DNA of 45,465 bases from a virus, in IMG/VR virus record IMGVR_UViG_3300008469_000004, positions 1 to 45,465 of that record. The stretch is one strand, 5' to 3'. Within the stretch, counting starts at the first letter, position 1. Every line of letters starts with the position of its first letter. The notes below the pieces were generated by a model. The model was not told the DNA's origin and did not search any database. It was given only the letters and a program-made list of their open reading frames with translations. Below, one piece after another: positions 13,915-23,935 of this stretch. Both the position numbers and the translations under genes were made by a program.

Positions 13915-16194
13915 TTAGTTATAAAAGTTACCTCTACGCATTTCTTCCATTAAAGCTCGATGAGCTTCTTTAAGCTTAATTACATCGTTAGCCGTTTTAG
14001 TATGCTTCAACGCTTCTTCGATCATTTTTTTAGTAGCTATATAATCTTTTAAGCTTTTAGCCGGTTTAAGAAGTTTTGAACCTACTGCTTTTAGTAAAGG
14101 GGATGAAGCTTTAAGCAACCCTTCACCAAGTTTACTAATTGGGATAAAAGTTAAACTAGTATCGCTAAGCCCAGGCTCTTGCTGAGTAGCATCAAAGCTA
14201 TCTGGTAGTAAGGTACGCGCTTTTGGTATTTTTCTTGTAGGAGTGTAACCAAAAAGCCCTTGTACTAGCTGAACCGCGTCTCTTTCAGTTACCGGCACTT
14301 TTTCTATACCACTTAACTTAGACGCTTTTACGTCTTTATTAATTGTATATTTCTTATCATAGTACTCAGCAGCTTTTAGCATATCTGGATCTACGATTAT
14401 TCCATTAGGTGTAGTTTTCCTGTAGGCTTCAAACGCACGTAATATTTCATTAGGTGTAGCATTAGTTGGGTCAATTCCCAACGTATCCATTACAGTACTT
14501 TCTGCTTCCACTTGTGCCATTGGCATCTTATTTACTTTATTAAGTATACTGTCTGTAGTTATACCATTATTCTTTGATGTAGCTTTTTCTCCAGGCAGTA
14601 TTTTAGCTAAGTCATATTTAGACTTTATACCAGTAGCAGCTTTGCCAGATGCTACATCAGACATATGCTTATTAAGTAAATAGTCTATATTACTAATAGT
14701 AGTATCATTAGTTTTTGTACTAGTATTCATATCACTTTGCTTACCATGCCCACCATTCTGTTGTGCATCTTTTTGCTTACTACTATCTGGTTCATATAAC
14801 CCAGCAGACGTAGGTAATATACCTTCCACATAAGCCTGTCTACGCTGCAGTGGAGTCATGCTAGCCTTAGCTATAGTATCTCTAGCTGTCTGTGCTTTAG
14901 CTACAAGTTCTTGTTGTCTTTTAGTCAAGTTTTTTATAGTTTCACTACCAGAGTAACCTTTAGCTTTAGCCCCACTAGCTTTAACTCTACGATCATAATC
15001 AGCAGCTAGCTTATTAATTTCTTCGTTTGCTGCCTTATCATTGGCTCCATATACATTAGTATCATACCAATGATTATCAATCATTTGATTAGCTACCCAT
15101 GCAGATTTATTAAAACTCCAGCCTGCAGTCTTGCCTTTTTCTTTGAAGTACGAGTCTATATCGCCAGAGTCTCCAGCGCCAAAAAATCTTACTAATCCTG
15201 GACTTACTTTCTGTCTAAGCTGATCTTTGATTTCTTTATACGTTCCTTTGAACGGAAGCTTTAATTCTTTATTTTTACCCTTACTATAATAAGCTTTCTT
15301 CTCAGCTGCCACTTTATCTAGTACTTTAGCTAAGTTTAGCCCTAAGTTATTAGCTTCTTTACTAACACTGTTAAGCGTAGCTGTAGCTCCATCAATTGCA
15401 GTTTTCTTAGCTTTAAAAGCATTTGCTTTTTTATCTGCATAATCTTTAAGTACAGAAATAGGTATGTGCATACCTTTATCTCTCATGTCTTGCAGAATTC
15501 TTCCTGATTGCTCTACTTCAGTCTCTTTATTTGTCATTGCTCCAGCAGCATCGGAGATTGCATATTGTCTTTTAGCTCTAAGCTTCAAACCTTCTAAGTC
15601 ACTAGCATTAACCCCTTTTGCAAGCAAGTCTTTCTCTAGTGCTTTACCTTTTACCGGATCTAACAATACATCAGTATCTATTTTAGGTAACACCCTAACC
15701 CCAGGCTTACTTGGGTCAATAGTACCTGCAAGTATATCCTGATCTCTATCCGTGTACGAAGAAGCGTTTATGTCATCTTTACTTATAAGACTATTAAAAT
15801 CAACATAGTTTTTACCTGATGCTACCTGGTCTAAATAATATTGCTGAGCAGCTTGTGTGTTTTTCTTATCCACCCGATCTTGTTGCTGCTGCTTAAACAG
15901 CAAATCTTGTTGTTTCTTCTGCTGCAAGTACTTAGCGTTACCTAACTTTATAGCATACGCTTTTTGATCTTCTGGGCTCATCTTAGAAGTGTCTAAGCTC
16001 ATCAGCGCTAGCGGATCATTACTGTTAAATGCATCTGCATGTTCTCTCTTATACTTGTCCTGACCGTAGCTCTTCACATTCTTTTGTAGATTATCTAGCC
16101 CAGCACCAAGTATACCAGCTCTGCCTGCTTGTAGCTTTGCTATATTAGTTACTAGGTCATTATCTCTAGCTGATGTCTTATTATCATAATACAT
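13915..16194 (-). CDS. Internal virion protein (759 aa)
   Basis: A long, soluble, mostly helical protein with an N-terminal third rich in K, Q and D (QQKKQQDLLFKQQQQDRVDKK near residues 90-115) and a C-terminal amphipathic end (LLKASSPLLKAVGSKLLKPAKSLKDY). No cysteine cluster, membrane span or enzyme motif is visible. It is coupled to the preceding gene by a TAATG overlap and sits directly upstream of the giant polymerase gene. In N4-like phages the genes here encode proteins packaged inside the head and possibly released with the polymerase. That role is inferred from position; I do not recognise the family. Confidence 0.7.
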   Translation of the reverse strand: MYYDNKTSARDNDLVTNIAKLQAGRAGILGAGLDNLQKNVKSYGQDKYKREHADAFNSNDPLALMSLDTSKMSPEDQKAYAIKLGNAKYLQQKKQQDLLFKQQQQDRVDKKNTQAAQQYYLDQVASGKNYVDFNSLISKDDINASSYTDRDQDILAGTIDPSKPGVRVLPKIDTDVLLDPVKGKALEKDLLAKGVNASDLEGLKLRAKRQYAISDAAGAMTNKETEVEQSGRILQDMRDKGMHIPISVLKDYADKKANAFKAKKTAIDGATATLNSVSKEANNLGLNLAKVLDKVAAEKKAYYSKGKNKELKLPFKGTYKEIKDQLRQKVSPGLVRFFGAGDSGDIDSYFKEKGKTAGWSFNKSAWVANQMIDNHWYDTNVYGANDKAANEEINKLAADYDRRVKASGAKAKGYSGSETIKNLTKRQQELVAKAQTARDTIAKASMTPLQRRQAYVEGILPTSAGLYEPDSSKQKDAQQNGGHGKQSDMNTSTKTNDTTISNIDYLLNKHMSDVASGKAATGIKSKYDLAKILPGEKATSKNNGITTDSILNKVNKMPMAQVEAESTVMDTLGIDPTNATPNEILRAFEAYRKTTPNGIIVDPDMLKAAEYYDKKYTINKDVKASKLSGIEKVPVTERDAVQLVQGLFGYTPTRKIPKARTLLPDSFDATQQEPGLSDTSLTFIPISKLGEGLLKASSPLLKAVGSKLLKPAKSLKDYIATKKMIEEALKHTKTANDVIKLKEAHRALMEEMRRGNFYN

Positions 16195-16820
16195 TAGTTA
16201 AAACCTCCAGTAAAGTAACTTTGTGCTAATGACCTTTTTCTGTCTCCTTGTTTGTCTCTGTTTCTATTATAGTTAAGTTGGCCCTCTAGCGTCTTCTGTG
16301 CATCTTTATTAGCCTGATAGCCTAAGTATGTTTTAGCTAATCCACCTACAGTGCCTATTGGCTTACTATACTTATCTAACCAGTCCATCGTATTTGTGAA
16401 GTAGTTTCCTTTGTTCGTACTACCGCCGCCCATTGTACCTGGATTTAGGTAGCTTGAGTTGTTAACTTGTCTAGTAACTAAGTCATTTGCTGCTGGGTTT
16501 ATCTTACTAGTAGATGCTCCGCTATACGCTGTTCCGTTATTTCTTTCAGAAGCTGACTGATAGCTGTTTAATACTCCATTATCAGTACCGTCTGCACCAT
16601 CCCCATCATAACCAAAGCTGCCGTCAAAGCCTAGGAAGTCTCCCGTATTACTAACTCCTCTGCCTAGTGTATCACCAAAGTTACCAAAACTCTGTGCTGC
16701 TAGTCCAGCATTTGCTCCGCCATCCCAGCCAAAACCTCCTTTATCGAAGCCGAGTACGTCACCTACTCCTCCTACTAATCCTTTACCTACATCCCATATG
16801 CTGTCTAAAAACCCTGCCAT
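16194..16820 (-). CDS. Glycine-rich internal virion protein (208 aa)
   Basis: The N-terminal half is Gly/Asp/Phe-rich with repeated blocks: LGFDKGGFGWDGG near residues 23-35, LGFDGSFGYDGDG near 63-75. It opens with an amphipathic stretch, MAGFLDSIWDVGKGLVGG, a common opening of phage internal or tail proteins that meet membranes. The C-terminal half ends with a basic segment YNRNRDKQGDRKRSLAQ. The gene has its own promoter motif just upstream and an AAAAAAGGAAG ribosome site before ATG 16820. No enzyme domain is seen; the role is inferred from position. Confidence 0.68.
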   Translation of the reverse strand: MAGFLDSIWDVGKGLVGGVGDVLGFDKGGFGWDGGANAGLAAQSFGNFGDTLGRGVSNTGDFLGFDGSFGYDGDGADGTDNGVLNSYQSASERNNGTAYSGASTSKINPAANDLVTRQVNNSSYLNPGTMGGGSTNKGNYFTNTMDWLDKYSKPIGTVGGLAKTYLGYQANKDAQKTLEGQLNYNRNRDKQGDRKRSLAQSYFTGGFN

Positions 16821-16847
16821 AATCTCTTCCTTTTTTACATTTTGCTT

Positions 16848-16869
16848 ATTATACTACTACTTAGCTTAA
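16848..16869 (-). promoter_or_regulatory. Late promoter motif upstream of the 208-aa virion gene
   Basis: The - strand reads TTAAGC, 10 bases, TATAAT, then A, an exact match to the consensus of the six sites. It lies in the 56-base gap between the 447-aa gene and the 208-aa gene. Confidence 0.6.
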
Positions 16870-16876
16870 CAGCTGC

Positions 16877-18220
16877 TTATTGTTGCGTAACCGCGTATAA
16901 GGCTTCTAGCTCAATACTTTTTAGAACTGCAGCATAGCTGTCATTACCACGTACCCTATCCTCTTTTAATGGCATTACGTTATTGCTATATTCTAACATA
17001 TCTGTTTGTAAAACAGACGCTGCTACTCCTTTTCCTAGAAGTAAACTATGTCTTTCAGCGTCTACTTCCATGCCATCATTATCTGGATGCCACATTTTAC
17101 TGCCTGCCATCTTTACATTATAGTACTTACCACCAGCCATATAGTCAAAGGTAGCACTACTGTTAGCTACTGCATCAAGAGCTAATGCGCCTACGAGAGT
17201 GCTATCAGAGTAATCTCTAATATGGTCTGCTATAGCATTAATTACAGAGGTTGCATCTCCAGAGTAGTCACCTCCGTTTTCGCCAAAACTATTTCCTATA
17301 TCTGCGGCACTAACGTCATCACTAGAGTACCCTGCAGCATCTGCAGCTCTTCCAACTCTACCTATCGCAGAAGCTACGCCATAAGCGCTCATGCCTATTG
17401 CAGCGATACCTAGCCCTGTGTACCCTGCATCAATAGCATTAGCCCCAGCGGCTATTCCTTTTACCCCAGCAACACCAGCCACAGCTAACCCTGCAAAAGC
17501 CACTCCCAGGGCTATTTCATCATGAGTTTCTTTGCTAATTTGTCCAGAAGCGTAACCTACTTCATTTACGGCATTAATGGCCGATATAGCAACAGACACA
17601 GCAGGAGCTCCAAATAGCACTCCTATAGCTACTTCAGCTACAGCTTTGGCTGCGGATATATTAGCATGCGTTACACTAATACCTAAGACTTCTAGCGCAT
17701 CTGCAGCAGCTTCATCTCCAAAACCGAAACTTTTAGCACTAAGAGCATCTATATTTCCCCATGCATGTTTATCGATATCAAATCCAAGAAAAGTATCTTT
17801 ATACCCAATTAATCCAGATATTGGGTTGACAGTTGTTACTTCCTTAGTAGCATCTTCAAATCCCATATCAGCTGCTTGCTGATTAAGCCCAAAACCAAAA
17901 TCGTTTGCATTGTCAATACCATCTTGTGTATCTACATCACCTTTTTCTTGGCCCATTGGTGTATTATCACCAATTTGACGCTTTGTGCCAAATGCACTTC
18001 TGTCTGGGCCATCTGTGCCGTCACCATGGCTAGTGTCTGCACCTTCTTGTCCAAACCCTTCAGACTCATTTTCAGACGCCTGTGCATCTGATTGCGCGGC
18101 TGCCGCATCATTATCAGCAGGACCGCCTTCATCTGCTTCATTATAGAAAGTGTTAAAAGCCGCAAACGGGTCTCTTAATTGCCTAGGAACCCTACAATTA
18201 ACTTCTAGTTCATCTAACAT
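16877..18220 (-). CDS. Internal virion protein with hydrophobic core (447 aa)
   Basis: Three zones are visible. Residues about 25-115 are acidic and low-complexity (D, G, A, Q rich). Residues about 180-290 are strongly hydrophobic and Ala/Gly-rich (VAIGVLFGAPAVSVAISAI, LGVAFAGLAVAGVAGVKG, GLGIAAIGMSAYGVASAIG), enough for several membrane-inserting helices. The C-terminal third looks globular. This pattern suits a capsid protein that enters the host membrane during ejection, for instance to help form a channel for DNA or for the giant polymerase; that is inference from composition and position. The start ATG 18220 has only a weak ribosome site, so translation may depend on upstream coupling. 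Confidence 0.7.
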   Translation of the reverse strand: MLDELEVNCRVPRQLRDPFAAFNTFYNEADEGGPADNDAAAAQSDAQASENESEGFGQEGADTSHGDGTDGPDRSAFGTKRQIGDNTPMGQEKGDVDTQDGIDNANDFGFGLNQQAADMGFEDATKEVTTVNPISGLIGYKDTFLGFDIDKHAWGNIDALSAKSFGFGDEAAADALEVLGISVTHANISAAKAVAEVAIGVLFGAPAVSVAISAINAVNEVGYASGQISKETHDEIALGVAFAGLAVAGVAGVKGIAAGANAIDAGYTGLGIAAIGMSAYGVASAIGRVGRAADAAGYSSDDVSAADIGNSFGENGGDYSGDATSVINAIADHIRDYSDSTLVGALALDAVANSSATFDYMAGGKYYNVKMAGSKMWHPDNDGMEVDAERHSLLLGKGVAASVLQTDMLEYSNNVMPLKEDRVRGNDSYAAVLKSIELEALYAVTQQ

Positions 18221-18245
18221 TTATATTAACCTTATCAGCCGCTGA

Positions 18246-18959
18246 TCATCTGTTTTCAGCTACTATTCTATTAACAAGAAACCTAGATATGTCATACTTA
18301 GCATAAACCTTGCTTTTAGTCATACCGGCATCTAAGTCTTCTAGAATACTTACTACAAGCACTTTATCAAACTGTGTCTTTTCAGAGCCCCCTGCTGATA
18401 CCTGCCTAGTAGTTTTTAGCCCTAAGTAGCCCCAGCACTTTCCTGCTAGTATTGCTGATATATGACGTCTATCGACTCCATACTTTACAGCTAGCTCAGT
18501 ATGCTCTACTCCTTTATTAAAGTCTTTAAACATATTTCTAACATCTGTTTCAGTAACTTTTGCATTATTTCCTCTATTGCTAACACTAAGCTTTTCTTTG
18601 TGTTCATCTGTCATTGCTCTTAAGCCAGTTTCCCACGAGTGTACTTGATTCTCAGTTTGAGTTACCCACTCTAAGTTAGTTATGTTGTTATTACTTTTAT
18701 TGCCATCAATATGGTTGACTTGGTCTTTACTTTTATCTGGGCGTGGTATAAAAAGTTCTGCGACACACCTATGCACGTACGTAGTTGTTTCACCATTACG
18801 CTTAAATTCTGGGTAGCAGCTATATTTATGGTTTCTAACAAACAGTTTTAGCCACTTATTAGACTTAGTGCTATATACTCTACCTTTAGTTGTCACCCAA
18901 TATCCTTTACTATATTCTCTGATCTCTTCGGCTTCTGCAAGCCATACATTCGGTCTCAT
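18246..18959 (-). CDS. HNH homing endonuclease with NUMOD4-like and helix-turn-helix modules
   Basis: This is a 237-residue free-standing endonuclease. Residues about 10-37 (EIREYSKGYWVTTKGRVYS) match a NUMOD4-type DNA-binding module. The HNH core follows with YVHRCVAELF, then VNHIDGNKSNNN (H83, D85, N87) and NLEWVT (97-100 region). Two helix-turn-helix-like segments come after (ELAVKYGVDRRHISAILAGK near 135-155, and the last 30 residues). Such genes spread by cutting DNA at sites that lack them. It lies between the fibre and the 447-aa virion gene, carries its own promoter motif and an AAAGGAAA ribosome site, and is flanked by a short near-duplication. Confidence 0.88.
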   Translation of the reverse strand: MRPNVWLAEAEEIREYSKGYWVTTKGRVYSTKSNKWLKLFVRNHKYSCYPEFKRNGETTTYVHRCVAELFIPRPDKSKDQVNHIDGNKSNNNITNLEWVTQTENQVHSWETGLRAMTDEHKEKLSVSNRGNNAKVTETDVRNMFKDFNKGVEHTELAVKYGVDRRHISAILAGKCWGYLGLKTTRQVSAGGSEKTQFDKVLVVSILEDLDAGMTKSKVYAKYDISRFLVNRIVAENR

Positions 18960-18984
18960 ACATTTTCCTTTGTTAGTTTAATGT

Positions 18985-19006
18985 ATTATACCATATAGTT
19001 ACTTAG
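18985..19006 (-). promoter_or_regulatory. Late promoter motif upstream of the HNH gene
   Basis: The - strand reads CTAAGT, 10 bases, TATAAT, then A; four of six bases match TTAAGC. It sits in the 67-base gap before the endonuclease start. Confidence 0.5.
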
Positions 19007-19026
19007 ACGCAGCTTAGTTAACCTGA

Positions 19027-22000
19027 TCATCCGCTATGATAAGTTACTGCAATAGTCTTGCACAGCACACCGTCTTGTTCAAATACTCCTGCTTCACCTA
19101 CAACTTGGTCGCTCCAAATACAGCTTTCAAGTGCTTTAGCTACGGTATAGCTGTGCATCACATCATCGTCTTGCTTCATAGCTTTTCCAGCTACATCACT
19201 ACTGCATAGAAAATCACCTCTATTTATATCTCCATTAGCTTCGCAGACATTTAACCCACCTTCTCCTAGCGCGTTAACTCCTACTTGTTTAAAATTATTA
19301 TCTTGCATATATGTTAAATACTCTTCATACTCTGCTTTAATTTTCCATGTACCATCTTCTAATTTATCCGAATACTTAGTAGTTTCGAAAGCCGTACCTA
19401 AGTCATCTAGTGCTTCTGTTACAGCTCCAAACACCTTAGCGTCTTTAGCTACCGTACTAATCTTAGAGTGCGCTAATGTTTGATTTATATCTATTACCCA
19501 AGCGTCGTCAATAATAATAATGTCTCCTACATTAACACTATCTGGCGAGTATGTCATATGCGCTCCCGTAAACGGGTAAACCGTACCACCTATTAGTGCA
19601 TCATTATCTGTAAAGAAACCATAAGTTTTATGCCCTACAAACCCGGAAGCGTTAGGACCAGTGCCGCCTACTCCAACAGCATTGGCATTTCCAGTATCGC
19701 CCATAACTCCATTAGAGTTATCAGAGCCACCTCCCACACCAAAGCCGTCTGTGGATACTCCACATACTCCATTAGTGCTACTATAGCCTCTAAAAATACC
19801 TACTCCACTATACGTAGTACCAGCGTAGTTAACCGAGCTACCAGTACCTAAATAAAACTGATTATTGCCAAAAGCAGCGGTACCGTTAGCTATTCGATCT
19901 GCTAAAATAGTCCCAGTTGTAATCTTAGCTCCATCAATAGTAGTTGTATTATTGTTTATTGCAGCCGCTACCTCATTAGGTTGAGTAGCACTAGCTGCTA
20001 AATCATGCGCATCACTAGCATGGTCGTAAGCATCACTAGCATGGGCGTCTGCATTATTGGCATAATTGTAAGCTTGGTCTGCTTTCGTTTGCGCACTATT
20101 AGCTGCGCTATCATCTGTCCATCCAGCATTATTGTTTAAACTACTAGTAGCTATGCTAGAAACTACTAGTTTATTTGCCATAATTGTCCCGTTTACTAAA
20201 GCATTACCGTCAATAAAAGCTGTTTGTGATTGCCAACTAGTGCCGTCCCACACAACAGCAGGGTATGTACCTCCATTAAAAACTACCCTATCATGTAGTA
20301 CATTATCTCCAGGAGTAGCTGCATTTGCATGGTCAATATCAGTACTATCTGGTGTACTATTAGCGCTATGATACGCATAAGATGAAAAGAAAATTCCAGC
20401 ACCCCTATCACCATTAGTACCATTAGTGCCATCTGCACCTTTTATTTGTGCCCATTTATAAGAATTAACATCCGTAGAATCTGCTAATGTAAAATCAACA
20501 TACGTTCCAATATATGTTCCAACAGTCTCTCCACTATTTGTAGTAAAAGAACTTCCATTATCGTTTGAATACTTAATATGTAAATAAGAAGTTTCACCAT
20601 CTGTCCCATTAGTGCCAGCTATTCCATTCGTGCCATTCGTACCATCAGCCCCTTTTACGAGTACCCAATTATAATCTTGGTAGTTCGTAGAATCTGCTTG
20701 AGTAGAATCGACATATGTACCTATGTATTTTCCACCAGTCTGGTTAAAATTTTCAGAACCATCTGAGTTATCCGCGTAAGCAAGATGAAAGTAAGAACTC
20801 GTACCATCCGCACCTGGAAAACCGTCGTTTCCATTAGTCCCCGGCAACCCATCTGTACCTCTTTGATAAAATTTTGTAGGCACAGCCCATGCGCTTCCAG
20901 CCCAAGTTTCAGCACCATTACTATCTTTAGTAGCAGTATATACCCGCTTAGATACCCATTCAATGTCTGTTTCAGTATGAGTAGGGGTGTCAGTCCATCC
21001 TGTAGGAACTGTTTCGTTTACGCCATCAAAGCTTCCGTCAGTAGGTGTATTTGGTGTACTGCTATTATCTACTTTAAAAATAAAGCTTATAAAGTTACCA
21101 CTAACCCCATCATAATAGTCAACATTTTTTAAAGGTTCACTAAGTACTGCTGAATCCTTTTCACTACCATCATTATTATAAGTAGTTACCGTATAAGTAG
21201 TCCTACCATAACTATCTGTCCCTGTTGTGACAGTTGGAGCAATGGCTGATTCTCCAGGGGCACCATCAGAAATGGTTATATCTCCATTTTGTCCATGTAT
21301 TACATAAGTACCGTCTCCATTATCTGTAACAGTAGCATCAAACCCTGGTATGCCTTGTATTCCCTTAAGTCCGTTCCACTTGCTAGGCGTTGTCCACCCA
21401 TTATTAGTCAATGTCCATCCAGAACCAGTTTCTTTTTTCCATACACCTTTACTAATATAAATTTGGTCTACGGTAAGGTCTACGCCTGGAAAGTCTTCTG
21501 GGTCATCTTTCCAATTATCCGTATAATTAAAGCTTGGCATGCCTTGTGTATTTGGGTCAATAACAGTAACATCTTGATTAGCAGTAGAGCTTTTTGAAAA
21601 AATAAATTCTGTGAAGGTGCTTATGCCGTCATAATAGTCAACACCAAGTTGAGGGATTCCTTCTAATACTTTTACAGGAGTACTCCATGCAGTATCATCA
21701 AATATAAACTCTAATGTAGTACTATTCTGTGTCACATCAACTGACGACTCATATAGTTCTTTATTTGTACCACTTGGAATTCCTGGCCTATCTTCAAGCC
21801 ACCCATTAGGAGGTATAAAATTATTACTATTATCGTAGCTAGCGCCAGTTGGAGTATCTGGTTGCCCAGTATCTGATATTTTATACACATACTTTTTAAA
21901 AGAACGGTCGCCTTTAGCTACAACCCATACGCCATCATTATATATCTTTGTTATAAACAAACCATCAGCTGTGTCAACGTAAGTATCGCCATTTATGAAT

Positions 22001-22263
22001 TCTGGCGTAAAAGAACTTTCCGGAATACCCTCACTTGGACCAAAAGCGCACGTAATAGTTCTATTACCTACTCTAAGCATAGATGAATAAAATTCATCAG
22101 TTCTCAGTAGATTAGTGGTTATTTTGCCTCCGTCTATAATAGTTTGCCCATTATTATCTGTAAGGTTTAAAAACCTTACAGGCCCCGTTCTTGTTTGGAC
22201 ACTAGTTTGACTGCCTTTAGCTAATGCTGTTAACGCTAATTTTTCAGCTTTACTTCTAGACAT
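19027..22263 (-). CDS. Tail fibre/tip protein with collagen-like repeats (1078 aa)
   Basis: A large virion surface protein. Residues about 80-330 contain repeated GVW-K and W-blocks typical of phage tail-tip proteins (SKGVWKKETGSGWTLTNNGW). Several Gly-X-Y runs follow: GLPGTNGNDGFPGADG, KGADGTNGTNGIAGTNG, and KGADGTNGTNGDRG. They alternate with two related modules of about 55 residues that each contain YIGTYVD and end in KGADG. Collagen-like runs form rigid triple-helical shafts. The C-terminal 250 residues form a globular head with VFGAVTEAL and GEGGLNVCEANGDINRGD, resembling the ends of fibres that carry a trimerising domain. A receptor-contact role is inferred. It starts four bases after the upstream stop. 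Confidence 0.8.
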   Translation of the reverse strand: MSRSKAEKLALTALAKGSQTSVQTRTGPVRFLNLTDNNGQTIIDGGKITTNLLRTDEFYSSMLRVGNRTITCAFGPSEGIPESSFTPEFINGDTYVDTADGLFITKIYNDGVWVVAKGDRSFKKYVYKISDTGQPDTPTGASYDNSNNFIPPNGWLEDRPGIPSGTNKELYESSVDVTQNSTTLEFIFDDTAWSTPVKVLEGIPQLGVDYYDGISTFTEFIFSKSSTANQDVTVIDPNTQGMPSFNYTDNWKDDPEDFPGVDLTVDQIYISKGVWKKETGSGWTLTNNGWTTPSKWNGLKGIQGIPGFDATVTDNGDGTYVIHGQNGDITISDGAPGESAIAPTVTTGTDSYGRTTYTVTTYNNDGSEKDSAVLSEPLKNVDYYDGVSGNFISFIFKVDNSSTPNTPTDGSFDGVNETVPTGWTDTPTHTETDIEWVSKRVYTATKDSNGAETWAGSAWAVPTKFYQRGTDGLPGTNGNDGFPGADGTSSYFHLAYADNSDGSENFNQTGGKYIGTYVDSTQADSTNYQDYNWVLVKGADGTNGTNGIAGTNGTDGETSYLHIKYSNDNGSSFTTNSGETVGTYIGTYVDFTLADSTDVNSYKWAQIKGADGTNGTNGDRGAGIFFSSYAYHSANSTPDSTDIDHANAATPGDNVLHDRVVFNGGTYPAVVWDGTSWQSQTAFIDGNALVNGTIMANKLVVSSIATSSLNNNAGWTDDSAANSAQTKADQAYNYANNADAHASDAYDHASDAHDLAASATQPNEVAAAINNNTTTIDGAKITTGTILADRIANGTAAFGNNQFYLGTGSSVNYAGTTYSGVGIFRGYSSTNGVCGVSTDGFGVGGGSDNSNGVMGDTGNANAVGVGGTGPNASGFVGHKTYGFFTDNDALIGGTVYPFTGAHMTYSPDSVNVGDIIIIDDAWVIDINQTLAHSKISTVAKDAKVFGAVTEALDDLGTAFETTKYSDKLEDGTWKIKAEYEEYLTYMQDNNFKQVGVNALGEGGLNVCEANGDINRGDFLCSSDVAGKAMKQDDDVMHSYTVAKALESCIWSDQVVGEAGVFEQDGVLCKTIAVTYHSG

Positions 22264-22264
22264 G

Positions 22265-23935
22265 CTACTTCACCGAAGCGTCATTTACTTCAGCAGCTTT
22301 AGCTGGGGCTATAGTAACGCTAGTGCCACTAGCTAATCCAGCAATTCTCCTATAAGTGTGTACCATAATTCCAGTCTTAACTAATTCTCCAGCTTGCGTA
22401 GTTTTCTCTGTTGTAGCCGTACCGATTACTCCCTTAACATAAACTATATCACCATGTCTCCAGTAGTTAACGCCATCTAGTGGTAGTGAGCATAAACTAC
22501 CTGGCACATCTGTCTTATTAGTAGGCATTGGTGTACCTATCTGTGATACCAGTATAGTAGTACCTTCTTCATCTACTGTGTAGTCTAGTCCATCTGCCCC
22601 TGTCCACTGTGTGGCATTAGCAGCCTCATTATAAAGCCTATTCGCTGGGTAATCTCTATTCCACCCAGACAAGTCTACTATCCAGTAGTTACCTATCGCT
22701 TTAGCTTCTGGCGTTGCTGTTCCCCAGTTAGTACCATCAAATACTTCACCTGCAGGTAAGTCTGACGTAGGTGAAGTAGGCTTCCAAGGCCCTTGGTAAG
22801 CTATTAATTCTTCATTTTCTAGCTCATTCCTAGTCAACTCTTTACTAATCCTAAAGTATTCATTCCACATAGCAGCCGTAGGTACTAGCCCACCTGCCAT
22901 TCCAGTACTAAAAGTATCTCCTAAGCTATCCATAGCCTTAATGCGCCTATTATCTATAACCTGTTGCAACATAACATCTTCTCTAGTTTTTATCATATCT
23001 GCTTCATTAATAGTCTTCGCAGTATTTGCTGCTACTGTTTTTATCTCACCTTCAAACTTATGCTTCTTATCCGCTAGCTGTAGTGCTAATTGCTGTGAGC
23101 TACTGGTAACATTACTAAGCATTTGCATATAAGCATTCTTCTTCATACTTAGTCTTTCTCTAGGGGTTACGTCGGGCTCAGCGTCTATTAGTGTAAACAG
23201 CTTATTCAGTATAGAATTTTCATTATCTAGTGTGCCCATTTGTTGCCCAAGCAACTTCTTATATAAGTACGAATACTCAGTCTCGAAGTCTGCTGGCGTA
23301 AACGTTATCGCATTGATCTTTTGTGCCGCTTCTGTTTTACCAGTGATATCACTCAGCTCATAATCACTATACGTCAATCCTGACGTACCAGTTATCCAAG
23401 CCTCCTGCTCATAATCATAATAGGGGTGTGCTTCTCCCGTATCAGCATTAGTAATTACTTCAGCTACCTCTAACCTAGCAGTAAGTGTATCTAATTCAGC
23501 AAGTAGTGCTTCAAAGTATAATGCTCCTGGATGTGACGCCCATTGCCCCCCTCTAGCTACGTCCGCAAGTACAAAATGCACATTAAATATAGTAACACTA
23601 TCCTTAATATGGTCTGGTCCACCGCCACTATCTGGCACTGGATTAGCTGCTGTCCCTTCTACTTCTTCCCTCCACCACACAATCCATTCATGGTCTTCTG
23701 TAAATGTTAGGTTAAACATATGTCGATGCAGCATAATTAACCATTTATTTAAGTTATCTATACTACTATTCACTAGCTTCCACTCTTCTGACTCCGCCAA
23801 CAACTGAGCCATCACTGACGGGCTAGTTACTGCATCTGAAGTCATCCAGTAGGTAAACTTCTCTTTTGTTGGTGCTCTATTAAATGCTGCTAGGTACGTT
23901 ATTAGTACGTCTTCTCTAGTTACTCCATTAGCCAT
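22265..23935 (-). CDS. Tail protein with N-terminal DUF4214-like region (556 aa)
   Basis: The first 55 residues (VTREDVLITYLAAFNRAPT, then FTYWMTS and LLAESEEW) fit the DUF4214 pattern, in which Y-F-RAP and YW motifs mark a short helical domain often found in surface proteins. A Trp-rich segment (EWIVWWREEVEG) follows near residue 83. The centre is helical, and residues about 395-530 are rich in W, G and P like a beta-rich tip domain. It lies in an unbroken run with the repeat protein (TAG next to ATG) and the collagen-like fibre, so it is likely part of the tail or its attachment. No catalytic motif is seen. Confidence 0.65.
   Translation of the reverse strand: MANGVTREDVLITYLAAFNRAPTKEKFTYWMTSDAVTSPSVMAQLLAESEEWKLVNSSIDNLNKWLIMLHRHMFNLTFTEDHEWIVWWREEVEGTAANPVPDSGGGPDHIKDSVTIFNVHFVLADVARGGQWASHPGALYFEALLAELDTLTARLEVAEVITNADTGEAHPYYDYEQEAWITGTSGLTYSDYELSDITGKTEAAQKINAITFTPADFETEYSYLYKKLLGQQMGTLDNENSILNKLFTLIDAEPDVTPRERLSMKKNAYMQMLSNVTSSSQQLALQLADKKHKFEGEIKTVAANTAKTINEADMIKTREDVMLQQVIDNRRIKAMDSLGDTFSTGMAGGLVPTAAMWNEYFRISKELTRNELENEELIAYQGPWKPTSPTSDLPAGEVFDGTNWGTATPEAKAIGNYWIVDLSGWNRDYPANRLYNEAANATQWTGADGLDYTVDEEGTTILVSQIGTPMPTNKTDVPGSLCSLPLDGVNYWRHGDIVYVKGVIGTATTEKTTQAGELVKTGIMVHTYRRIAGLASGTSVTIAPAKAAEVNDASVK

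Noticed and set aside
16969-18091. + strand frames opposite the 447-aa gene
   Set aside because: Antisense shadows with no start signals; the - strand frame is continuous and fits its neighbours.
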